Below, piece after piece: positions 19,128-27,673 of a DNA stretch of 64,000 nt (its first letter is position 1; the number at the start of each line of letters is the position of its first letter). The notes beneath the pieces are model-generated. The model saw only the letters and a program-made list of their open reading frames with translations, did no database searches and was not told the DNA's origin. This stretch comes from Maribacter sp. GTDB lineage: Bacteria; Bacteroidota; Bacteroidia; Flavobacteriales; Flavobacteriaceae. The stretch spans positions 33,897 to 97,896 of the forward strand of contig DRFI01000015.1 in assembly GCA_011050675.1 (NCBI GenBank), given 5' to 3'. The translations under genes and the position numbers were made by a program.

Positions 19128-20675
19128 TTAGTTTGCTATTTCACCCAATATTGGAAACTCGTCAATTTGATCTTGATGATAGGTTACAAAAGCCTTGTCT
19201 TCGGTAAATGTTCTACCATCAAAACTTAATTCATCATATCTGCCTAAGCGAACCATATCAAAAAAGCGTTTACCCCATTCCATTGAAAGCTCTGCATATT
19301 TTTCGTCTACAATCTGATCAAGGGTAACTCCGCTTAACGGAGGCATGTTTGCCCTTGTGCGAACTACGTTCACCGCTTCATCTGCTGTCATTGCTGAATT
19401 GCTAGCACCTTGTACTAATGCCTCTGCGTACATTAATAAAGTTTCGGAATATCTAAAAACGATATTATTTTTATTACTACCATAAGCCGTACGACCAGGA
19501 ATTAATTGATTGGTTGGTAAGTAGTGCTTCCCACTTGAAAATATAGAACGTACTGTAGACGTATTTTCATCACCATCTCTAGTAATAGGAGATACAAAAG
19601 ACGGTAAGGTTTCCACTGAATACGAAGTAGTAGTAATTAAACTATCGATACCTCTTTGGCTAAAGAAAACAGAAGTTTCTAAACGTTCGGTTTCACCTCT
19701 GTCCAACATGAATTCAACAAATTTTAAGCTTGGTTCAAAAAATCCCCAACCATTACTGGACCCATCAATTTCTGGATTCCATGAGTTTGGACCATAAGGA
19801 GCATATAAATGGCTAACTCTATCACCTTCACCATTTCCAAAATCGGAATATTGAAATTCAAATAAGTTTTCATTGCTCAATTTTCCTGGAGTTTTAAACA
19901 ACTCGTAATAATCAGGAAACAAACTGAATTTTCCAGATGCGATAATCTCACCTGCAGCATCTGCAACAGCTTGATAATTTTCTAATTCTTGATTTGCTTC
20001 CGCTTTAATCATCAAAGCAGTGTATTTTGTAACTCCGCCAGGTAAATCTGTACGTTCGTTTGGTCTTAAATCAAGCAAAAATGGAATTGCCTCGTCCATT
20101 TGGTCAGAGATATGTTGCATTACTTCATTTTTGCTCGGTACTGACGTAACTTCTGCAAAATCATTAAGGTCTGAGGAGGTAGGAATAAATACCGAACCGT
20201 AAACTTGTGATAATTGAAAAAGTAGAACAGCTCTTAATACTTTTGCTTCGGCGATATATTGATTTCCTAAAGCTATCCCCTCATCATCTGCGAACTCCAT
20301 ATATCTTTCTATCTGTTCCATTCCCGTATGTGCACCAATTATATCACCATAATAGGTTTCCCATAATGTTCTAGAACCAAAGAAAGAATTGTCATAAACA
20401 TAACGGTCTTGATTTTTTAGACCTTGTTGATCACCAGCGGCATTTACATCATCACCTCTAGTAGCAACTACTAAAGGCTGTTCCCAACCTCTATCGGCAA
20501 CTGATTGATAAACTCCAATTAGAGAGAATATCATATCATCTGTTTGCGAGAAGTCTGTTCCTCCTGCAAAATTATTATTCAATTCAGGTTGGTCTAGTTC
20601 ATCGGAGCAACCAATTAGTACAGTACCTAGAAAGGCTAAAAGCACTGTCAGTTTATTTACTTTTATATATTTCAT
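19128..20675 (-). CDS. SusD/RagB-family lipoprotein
   Basis: This is the glycan-binding lid of the SusC transporter encoded just before it. I set the start at 20675 (MKYIKVNKL), which gives a signal peptide with lipobox TVLIGCSD; the longer open frame back to 20753 runs into the end of susC and adds non-signal residues. The TPR-like SusD core follows, and the C-terminal IVFRYSETLLMYAEALVQ and YAELSMEWGKRFFDMVRLG are diagnostic. The length of about 515 residues is normal. The gene starts 11 bases after the susC stop, so the two are co-translated. Confidence 0.93.
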   Translation of the reverse strand: MKYIKVNKLTVLLAFLGTVLIGCSDELDQPELNNNFAGGTDFSQTDDMIFSLIGVYQSVADRGWEQPLVVATRGDDVNAAGDQQGLKNQDRYVYDNSFFGSRTLWETYYGDIIGAHTGMEQIERYMEFADDEGIALGNQYIAEAKVLRAVLLFQLSQVYGSVFIPTSSDLNDFAEVTSVPSKNEVMQHISDQMDEAIPFLLDLRPNERTDLPGGVTKYTALMIKAEANQELENYQAVADAAGEIIASGKFSLFPDYYELFKTPGKLSNENLFEFQYSDFGNGEGDRVSHLYAPYGPNSWNPEIDGSSNGWGFFEPSLKFVEFMLDRGETERLETSVFFSQRGIDSLITTTSYSVETLPSFVSPITRDGDENTSTVRSIFSSGKHYLPTNQLIPGRTAYGSNKNNIVFRYSETLLMYAEALVQGASNSAMTADEAVNVVRTRANMPPLSGVTLDQIVDEKYAELSMEWGKRFFDMVRLGRYDELSFDGRTFTEDKAFVTYHQDQIDEFPILGEIAN

Positions 20676-20685
20676 AGCTGTATTT

Positions 20686-23600
20686 TTAAATTTTAATATT
20701 GACACCAAATGTGTAAACACCAGGTATAGGATATGTTTGATTATCTCTACCATCAGAAACCTCAGGAGTAAAACCGTTGTAATTAAAGAATGTTAATGGA
20801 CGTTCTGCTGTGATGTAGAATCTAATATCTGGATTGAATTTTCCATTTAGTTTAGGCAGGGTATATCCTAAAGTTACATTCTGTAGTCTTACAAAATCTC
20901 CTTTTTCAACAAAGAAACTATTTAAGAACTGGTTGCTCCAAGGATTTCTAATGCCCCTTGCAGAAGGGTAGCTATTAGTACTTCCTGCACCGTTCCATCT
21001 ATTTATTGCAAAATCTCTGTCAATATTAGCATCTGGTGTTTGGCGTATGGCAAAACGTTTTTGATTAGCTATAACATTGCCACCTTGTCCTATGACATTT
21101 AAATTAAAATCCCACGCCTTGTAATTCATTCCAAAGTTAAATCCAAAAGAATATGTTGGTAGGTAAGAACCAAGATCAACTCTATCTTGAGCGTCTATTA
21201 TCATATCCCCATTTTGATCAATAAATTTAAAATCACCAGGAGCTACTGTTAAGCCATCTGCTATAGCGGCTTGTGCTGCAGGATCTGTTTGTATTTCTTC
21301 AGGAGTCTGATAAACCCCATCAACTTTTAAACCGTAGAATGGACTGATAGTTCCACCCACAACAGTACGTTGTGCGGTATCTCCACCAGAAGTAAGATTT
21401 TCTTGTCCAGCCAAATCTAAAACTTCATTGTCAAGGGTGGAAAAGTTACCTCCAACACTAAAACTAAAATTTTCTGATACTTTTTGGTTCCAGTTGGCAA
21501 CTACTTCAAAACCGGTATTCCTTATAACACCTACATTTTGTCTAGTTTCTCCTGGCACTAACAATCGGGATACCGGTATAACAGCATCTCTAGTTTCTCT
21601 AATATAGTAATCAGAATCAATTGTTAATTTATTGTCAAATAATTTAGCTGTTAAACCAACATTGGTTTCAGCTGTAACTTCCCATTTTAGTGCTTCAAAA
21701 TCACTACTTGTAATTAGACCTGGATAGCGAACATCTCCAAATGTGGCGTCTACTTCAGTTGAAGTAATTCCTCCAGTACTGGCTGCTACGTTGGCATTAC
21801 CTAATTCACCCCAACTAGCTCTTAATTTCAAGAAATTAATTACGTTACTATTCTCAAGAAAAGTTTCTTCAGATAATACCCATCCAATTCCTACTGTTGG
21901 GAAATAGCCCCATTTTTCTTGATACTTACTTGTGCCATCTGCTCTAAACGTTCCGTAAAGAAGATATTTACTATCAAAATTATATGCAATACGACCAAAA
22001 TATGAAAAGAAATATTGTCTAAGGCCATTATCACCAACGCCATCTACATCTATAGTTTTAGCTAAGTCTAAGTAATATGATTCATCTCCGATACCAGGAC
22101 CATTTGGAAAATTAAGTCCTTTTGCTTCTAATTGCTCAAAAGAGCGATCTCTATATGAAGTACCTACTAATGCGGTAAGGTTATGTTTACCAAAACTATC
22201 GTTGAAAGTTAATGTGTTATCCCAAGTCTGCTCTGAAAATGTTTCATTTCGCTTAATCAATTCAGCATTCTCTCTAAACGCATTTCCATTTCCAAAAAAG
22301 TAAGGAAGACGTACTTCTCTAGTTTCAAGGGTTTCAAAATTGTGATAAAAAGCTGTTTTAAGCGTAAGTTTATCTGGAATTAATTGATAATTCAAATCAA
22401 CCGTAGTTAGTGTATTCCTTATCTTATTCCTGTTTTCAGTATTTTCCATTACGGGAAATGGATTTTGAGTACCTCTATAACCTAAATCTTGTGCATTTGC
22501 ATATGGTCTAGGGTAAGCATCAGTTTTAGAAGGGTCAAGAACTGGCATCGTTGGCACAGCGTAGTAGGCCAATGCAAAAGCAGTATCCTCAGGACGGTAT
22601 CTTGTTGCATTACTGAATAGGGTGGATACACCAATGTTTAATCTATCTGTAATATCAACTGCTACTTTAGAACGTATATTAAATCTTTCATACTCATTCT
22701 TCATATTTAAAACACCTTCTTGCTCGAAGTAGTTTAAACCTAATGAGTATGTAACGTTTTCAGTACCACCTGCTACACCAATACTATGATTTTGTTGTAA
22801 CGCATGTCGTAGAATTAAATCGTACCAATCTGTATTTACATCAGGAACATTAGGGTTAATTCTACTTCTTCCATAACGCTGTAAGGCATTGTCTATAGAC
22901 TGTGACTCGGCGTCGGAACCTGATTCTCTAGCCAATGTTGCAAATTGCTCGGAGTTTGAAAGTTTTACCACATTTTGTGCTATCTGAACACCCTGATATC
23001 CATTATAGGTTATTTGTGGTTTCTGATTGATTTTACCAGATTTAGTTTCTATAAGTACGACTCCATTTGCTGCTCTTACACCGTAGATAGCAGAGGCAGA
23101 TGCATCTTTTAGTACTGAAATTGTTTCGATATCTTCTGTATTTAAAAAATCGATATCATCGAAAAAGGTACCGTCAACTACATATAGCGGGTCAGAAGCC
23201 CCACCTACGTAAGAACCTATACCACGCACTCTAATAGTTGGTCCCGTACCAGGAGCACCACTACTAACTACTTGTAGACCTGCTACCTTACCTTGTAAGG
23301 ATTGCATGGCTGCACTAGTTGGCGTTCTTGTTATGTCCTCGGTTTTAATTGTTGTAATTGATCCGGTAAGATCTGCCTTTTTCTGAGTACCATAACCTAC
23401 AACTACAACTTCGTCTAAAGATTGAGTGTCTTCAGCCAGCGAAACATTAATTGTAGTTTGGTTGTTTACCATAACCTCTTTTGCAGAAAAACCAATGTAA
23501 CTGATAACTAATGTTCCACTACTTGGAACATCGTTTAATACATAAATGCCATCAAAATCTGTTTGGACACCTGTTGTAGTACCCTTTATTATAATACTGG

Positions 23601-23724
23601 CGCCTGGTAATGGTTGACCGACTTCGTCAACGATTGTACCAGAAACGGAAATCCCATCTTGCGCAAAAACCGCCACATGGGTCAATAAAATGCAGAATGT
23701 TAAAAATTTGATTCCTATTTTCAT
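20686..23724 (-). CDS. SusC/RagA-family TonB-dependent transporter
   Basis: This 1012-residue outer-membrane porin imports oligosaccharides with energy from TonB. A signal peptide ends at AVFAQ. A carboxypeptidase-D-like domain (GQPLPGASIIIKGTTTG) is followed by the plug with the SusC signature DEVVVVGYGTQKK and the barrel. It lacks the N-terminal STN domain found in the second SusC of this window (37452-40790). That fits control by the propeller/LuxR regulator encoded upstream instead of a FecI/FecR pair. It is the first gene of the - strand PUL operon that runs to the sulfatase. Confidence 0.95.
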   Translation of the reverse strand: MKIGIKFLTFCILLTHVAVFAQDGISVSGTIVDEVGQPLPGASIIIKGTTTGVQTDFDGIYVLNDVPSSGTLVISYIGFSAKEVMVNNQTTINVSLAEDTQSLDEVVVVGYGTQKKADLTGSITTIKTEDITRTPTSAAMQSLQGKVAGLQVVSSGAPGTGPTIRVRGIGSYVGGASDPLYVVDGTFFDDIDFLNTEDIETISVLKDASASAIYGVRAANGVVLIETKSGKINQKPQITYNGYQGVQIAQNVVKLSNSEQFATLARESGSDAESQSIDNALQRYGRSRINPNVPDVNTDWYDLILRHALQQNHSIGVAGGTENVTYSLGLNYFEQEGVLNMKNEYERFNIRSKVAVDITDRLNIGVSTLFSNATRYRPEDTAFALAYYAVPTMPVLDPSKTDAYPRPYANAQDLGYRGTQNPFPVMENTENRNKIRNTLTTVDLNYQLIPDKLTLKTAFYHNFETLETREVRLPYFFGNGNAFRENAELIKRNETFSEQTWDNTLTFNDSFGKHNLTALVGTSYRDRSFEQLEAKGLNFPNGPGIGDESYYLDLAKTIDVDGVGDNGLRQYFFSYFGRIAYNFDSKYLLYGTFRADGTSKYQEKWGYFPTVGIGWVLSEETFLENSNVINFLKLRASWGELGNANVAASTGGITSTEVDATFGDVRYPGLITSSDFEALKWEVTAETNVGLTAKLFDNKLTIDSDYYIRETRDAVIPVSRLLVPGETRQNVGVIRNTGFEVVANWNQKVSENFSFSVGGNFSTLDNEVLDLAGQENLTSGGDTAQRTVVGGTISPFYGLKVDGVYQTPEEIQTDPAAQAAIADGLTVAPGDFKFIDQNGDMIIDAQDRVDLGSYLPTYSFGFNFGMNYKAWDFNLNVIGQGGNVIANQKRFAIRQTPDANIDRDFAINRWNGAGSTNSYPSARGIRNPWSNQFLNSFFVEKGDFVRLQNVTLGYTLPKLNGKFNPDIRFYITAERPLTFFNYNGFTPEVSDGRDNQTYPIPGVYTFGVNIKI

Positions 23725-23909
23725 AATTGTTTAATAATTGAGTTGTAAAATTATCAAGTTGTTAATTTCAACAGCAAGTTATCAAAACAAGAAAGGGAAG
23801 AAAGTTATAAGACTACATAATAATTACATCATAATCATGAGTAGCTTAAAAACCCATGTACACAAGGTTTTGCAGTAGTGCTTTTGTTAATTTAAAGGTA
23901 ATTTTTAAC

Positions 23910-23931
23910 GTATTGATGTAGTATTGATGTA
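23910..23931. promoter_or_regulatory. Perfect tandem 11-bp direct repeat upstream of susC (candidate operator)
   Basis: GTATTGATGTA occurs twice back to back, in the 263-base gap between the end of the regulator gene and susC, about 190 bases before the susC start. An 11-bp period places both copies on the same face of the helix. It is a natural candidate site for the LuxR-type regulator encoded next door. No clear TAnnTTTG promoter box was found in this gap. Confidence 0.45.
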
Positions 23932-23987
23932 TCTAATTAACCCTTTTTTAATATTTGAAGTAAGTAAATAAGTGAAGTAATGTTGTT

Positions 23988-26744
23988 TTACTTAAAGGTT
24001 ATTAGATAATTTGATAAATTTTGACTGTTATCTATGTTTAATTTTTTGCGAAGACGGTACCTATGTATTTCAACTCCTCTTATAGATATACCCATTAAAG
24101 GAGCTATTTCTTTGGTTGTATGATTCATTTTTAGATAGGCACATAATCTAAGATCTTTAGGACTTAATTTAGGGTATTTTTTTAGAAGATTCTCAAAGAA
24201 ATCTTCATGTAATTCCTTAAAACTTAGCTCGAAATGTTTCCAATCTTGATCTTCGTTCATTGAATTATCAAGTTTTTTAGTTAGGGATCTATAGCGTTGT
24301 TTATTAGAAAAAGCATCTTGGTTTAAAGAGATAAGCTCTTTTAATTCAATAATTAATTCATTTTTCTTGGCAACACTCATAGTTGTTCTCGCCAGCTCGG
24401 TTTGTTTTCTTTTAATTTCTTTCTCTAGTTTTTCTTTCTCTATTAGAGCCAAACGCTCTTCTTGCTCTCTTTGCAATTTAATTTTTAATAGATTGTGCTT
24501 TTTAGCTAACTTTTGTCTGTTGTACCAACGTACTAAAAGAATACTTACAGTAAATAATAATAAGTAACCGAGTAAGCTCCAGTTAGAAAAGTACCATGGT
24601 CTTAATATTTCAAATTCAATGATTTTAGGATTTGAGAGTTCATTACCTATGCCTACTGTATATATTTTTAAAGCATAAGATCCAAAGGGCAAATTTTGAA
24701 GAATAATAGTGCCATAATCTAAATAGCTAGATTGTTTTACGGTGCCAGTAAGTTCATAATAATAAGTATACTGCTTAAAACTGCCTGCAGAAACAGCTAT
24801 TTTAATGTTTTTGGATTTATTAAATGGTATTTTAAATAGATTTTCATTTAATGAATGGGTTTCATTTTCATCTATAAAAGAACTTATTCTTGGTGCGGGT
24901 AATTCTACATTTTGAAGCTCTTTCTCAAATTTTTTAAGGTTTAGTTTCCCAAAGCCGTCGGTAAGGGTAAAATAATATATAGAATCATTGTAATTTACAA
25001 TGGTTTCTGTTTCTATGGCCAATCTTTTTCTAAGTTGCTCATCATCTAAAGTAAATTGATTAACACCAAGATCGGTATGGATGATTTTCTTTTGATTATC
25101 ATTATCAAAAAACCAATAATTTGTGGAATTGTAATTTACCAAGTCCATATTTTTATAATCTTCGAATTCTTTAAATTTCGAAATTACATCTGAAATGGGG
25201 TCATATTTATACCAATTACCTTCACTAGATAATATTATTTGATTTTTAATATTGTATAGTTTTATATTGTAGGTGTTGGGAATTACACCTGTTTCTATTT
25301 CTTTAATGTCCAATACCTTGGTGTGTAGATTATTCATTTTTATTTTGAAAAGACCCTTGTATGGATGTGCCGCCCATATTGTATTTGAATTTTCAAAGCA
25401 TAATTGCTTTACGGGAAAATCAATACCAATAACTCGTCTTGTTAGCCAATTGCCATTAGCATCCTTCTCGAAATTGGCTAAACCTGTGTATGTACCTTGA
25501 ATATAGGAAGATTGGGTTTCAGGGACTTTGACCATTTGATATCCTCCAGAAATATCAGATACCTTGTTAAGTTCACCATTTTTCAATATAAACGTACCGG
25601 TATTATGTCCACAAAAGAGATCACCGTCAATAACTTCCAAATCCCAAACATGACCTTGTGATCCTGGTACAAAATGTAATAAGTTATTTTTAAAATAATA
25701 GATGCCAGTGTTGCTCCCCAAGTAGAGTTCGCCTTTATAATCCACAAGGTCATACACCGTACCTAAGACTCCCGAATAATCAGTATAATAGGTGATAGGG
25801 TTGTTTAGTTGAATCTTGTCTATACCATTATCTAGACCTAGCCATAGTTGCTCTTTATATTGTAGCATAGCTAAGACTGTATTGTTTTGTAGCCCTAGTG
25901 CCTTGTTGAGATTCTTAAATGAATTGGATTTAATATTATAGGTATAGACTCCGTTTTTTATTGTTCCAAATGCAATGGTATTTTTATCTAGCGATAAAAC
26001 CTTATTTAATTGATGTTCTTTTAACTCTTTGTTAATGGAGTCGTCTAATAGTTCAACTTGTCCATCAATAAGTAAAAAACATCCATTTAGTTTGGTCCCA
26101 ATAATTAAGTTATCTCCAAAAGGGACCATGTCAACAATAGTCTTACCTTCTAAGATTTCTTGTGAATCTAATGGTGTTAGAGAATTATTTTTAATCCAAA
26201 ATAATCTTCGTTGTTCACCTGCAACTATAATTTGATTCTTATACTTGGCTATATTGGTAACTACAAAAGGGACATCTATTATTGTTATTTCATTGTCCTT
26301 ATAAATGTATACTGTTGAAAAAGATCTAAAAATAATCGCATCATTAAGTTGTATGATTTGCCAGAATTCTTCATTTGTAAACTCGTGATTTTTAATTAAA
26401 TGAGTTAATGACGTATACACTAAAGATCCGTAATCATTCATCTCCCAGAACCCGAATTCTTCATAAGAGCCAGTAAATATTTTTCCATTTACAAATGCTA
26501 CTGAACGAACAATTGTTTTATTAGGTAATTTGTTTAGGCTCCAATTCTCACCATTAAAATGTAGCAATCCATTATTATTGGCAGCATATAATTCACCATT
26601 ATTATCGATGGCAAGTCCCCAGTTTTTACTTGCGGCATTATATTCATAACTACTGTAATTTTGAATAGGAGGTAATAAGTTTTGCCCTAAAATCCATTGC
26701 GGGATTGCAGATAAGAAGAATATGATAATTAATTTGTATTTCAT
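23988..26744 (-). CDS. Membrane-spanning PUL regulator: beta-propeller, Y_Y_Y, TM, coiled coil, LuxR-type HTH
   Basis: This 918-residue one-piece sensor and transcription factor has no kinase or receiver domain. A signal peptide (residues 1-20, ending ILGQ) leads into a periplasmic two-component-regulator-type propeller to about residue 640. A triple-tyrosine (Y_Y_Y) domain ends near residue 710, and one TM helix (LLGYLLLFTVSILLV) near 730 crosses the membrane. A charged coiled coil follows, and the C-terminus is an HTH (LCAYLKMNHTTKEIAPLMG, then GVEIHRYRLRKKL). It presumably senses an oligosaccharide outside and activates the PUL from the membrane. It lies directly upstream of susC. On the - strand, TAGTTTTG at 26813-26806 is a possible -7 box. 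Confidence 0.87.
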   Translation of the reverse strand: MKYKLIIIFFLSAIPQWILGQNLLPPIQNYSSYEYNAASKNWGLAIDNNGELYAANNNGLLHFNGENWSLNKLPNKTIVRSVAFVNGKIFTGSYEEFGFWEMNDYGSLVYTSLTHLIKNHEFTNEEFWQIIQLNDAIIFRSFSTVYIYKDNEITIIDVPFVVTNIAKYKNQIIVAGEQRRLFWIKNNSLTPLDSQEILEGKTIVDMVPFGDNLIIGTKLNGCFLLIDGQVELLDDSINKELKEHQLNKVLSLDKNTIAFGTIKNGVYTYNIKSNSFKNLNKALGLQNNTVLAMLQYKEQLWLGLDNGIDKIQLNNPITYYTDYSGVLGTVYDLVDYKGELYLGSNTGIYYFKNNLLHFVPGSQGHVWDLEVIDGDLFCGHNTGTFILKNGELNKVSDISGGYQMVKVPETQSSYIQGTYTGLANFEKDANGNWLTRRVIGIDFPVKQLCFENSNTIWAAHPYKGLFKIKMNNLHTKVLDIKEIETGVIPNTYNIKLYNIKNQIILSSEGNWYKYDPISDVISKFKEFEDYKNMDLVNYNSTNYWFFDNDNQKKIIHTDLGVNQFTLDDEQLRKRLAIETETIVNYNDSIYYFTLTDGFGKLNLKKFEKELQNVELPAPRISSFIDENETHSLNENLFKIPFNKSKNIKIAVSAGSFKQYTYYYELTGTVKQSSYLDYGTIILQNLPFGSYALKIYTVGIGNELSNPKIIEFEILRPWYFSNWSLLGYLLLFTVSILLVRWYNRQKLAKKHNLLKIKLQREQEERLALIEKEKLEKEIKRKQTELARTTMSVAKKNELIIELKELISLNQDAFSNKQRYRSLTKKLDNSMNEDQDWKHFELSFKELHEDFFENLLKKYPKLSPKDLRLCAYLKMNHTTKEIAPLMGISIRGVEIHRYRLRKKLNIDNSQNLSNYLITFK

Positions 26745-26949
26745 TTATCAATGCAGGTATAGGAATTCTACTGTTATGATAAAGATAGTTGAATCATGAG
26801 GTATGCAAAACTATCGATTGTTAAATCATATTAACTTTTAAATACCTTCCATTATTGAAGGAATTTTGTAGTATATTTTATAATCAGAAAGAATAGAAGA
26901 GAGACATAACAAAACAGTAAAGACCTTTGATTTAACTTAAAACTAGCTA

Positions 26950-27465
26950 TTATTTTAAACGGTATTGTACGTTCGTATTTTTTAAGCTCAACACTTTATT
27001 CATTACCAAGTTTTCATAGGTATTAGATTCAATTGGATAAACTACATTAACTATTGAAACATCACCTTGCCTTTCATAAAATGAAATTGCTCTCTCATTA
27101 TTAATATATACTTCAAGATTAAATTCTGCGTATCCATTTTTAAGTATTTCTTTCTCCGCTTTATTCATAAGATTGTACCCAATTACTTTCCCGTAAAACC
27201 TTTCCAATAGATATAACTTACTTAATTCGGTAATAGCTATTTTACTAATAAGACAAGTGTTGTCATAGATTTCAACAACTCCAATTATATTTCCATTCTG
27301 ATAAGCAATTATCAATCGGTTTGGGTTTTCGTTAATTATATTTTCAATGTTGTCGGTAGAGAACCTTTTTGTAATAAAATTCGCGAATTCAAAAGTTATT
27401 CCGTTAACTGCGTATGTCTGTATACTGTTTTGAGTAAAACAGATATTCTTAAAGTGTCTGAAAGC
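26950..27465 (-). pseudogene. GNAT acetyltransferase frame without an ATG, probably 5'-truncated
   Basis: An open frame of about 171 codons runs from just after a TAA at 27468-27466 to the stop at 26950, and reads as a GNAT N-acetyltransferase. The acetyl-CoA loop is ERFYGKVIGYNLMNKAEKE, and the C-terminal INNERAISFYERQG is typical. There is no ATG in the frame; the only usable start is TTG at 27315, which would discard the first strand and helix of the fold. The frame stays open and GNAT-like upstream of that TTG (FRHFKNICFTQNSIQTYAV). The gene has therefore probably lost its true 5' end. Non-canonical initiation remains possible. Confidence 0.55.
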
Positions 27466-27538
27466 TTAGCTTTTCTAAATTAAATCCTGTCCGTTTTCAC
27501 TTTAGATTATTTTTTGATTTTCGATATTTTGTATGATC

Positions 27539-27568
27539 TACAACGGTTTGATAAGAATAGTAGCCGAA
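27539..27568. repeat. Degenerate copy of the intercassette repeat
   Basis: ACAACGGTTTG, then AGTAGCCG, resembles the better copies at 30251-30288 and 33950-33987 (ACAACGGTTTTG...CGTAGCG) in the same orientation. Like them it lies upstream of a - strand gene start and near the 3' end of the next gene. The surrounding 27466-27673 gap holds nothing else recognisable. Confidence 0.35.
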
Positions 27569-27673
27569 TTCTTGCCTTTTTTTTTAAGTTACAAAAAAGT
27601 TGAAATGAGCTTTATCCTTATTTTTACTATAGTCTTTTAGCTATTATTTTTACACATTATTATAGGCTGATTT

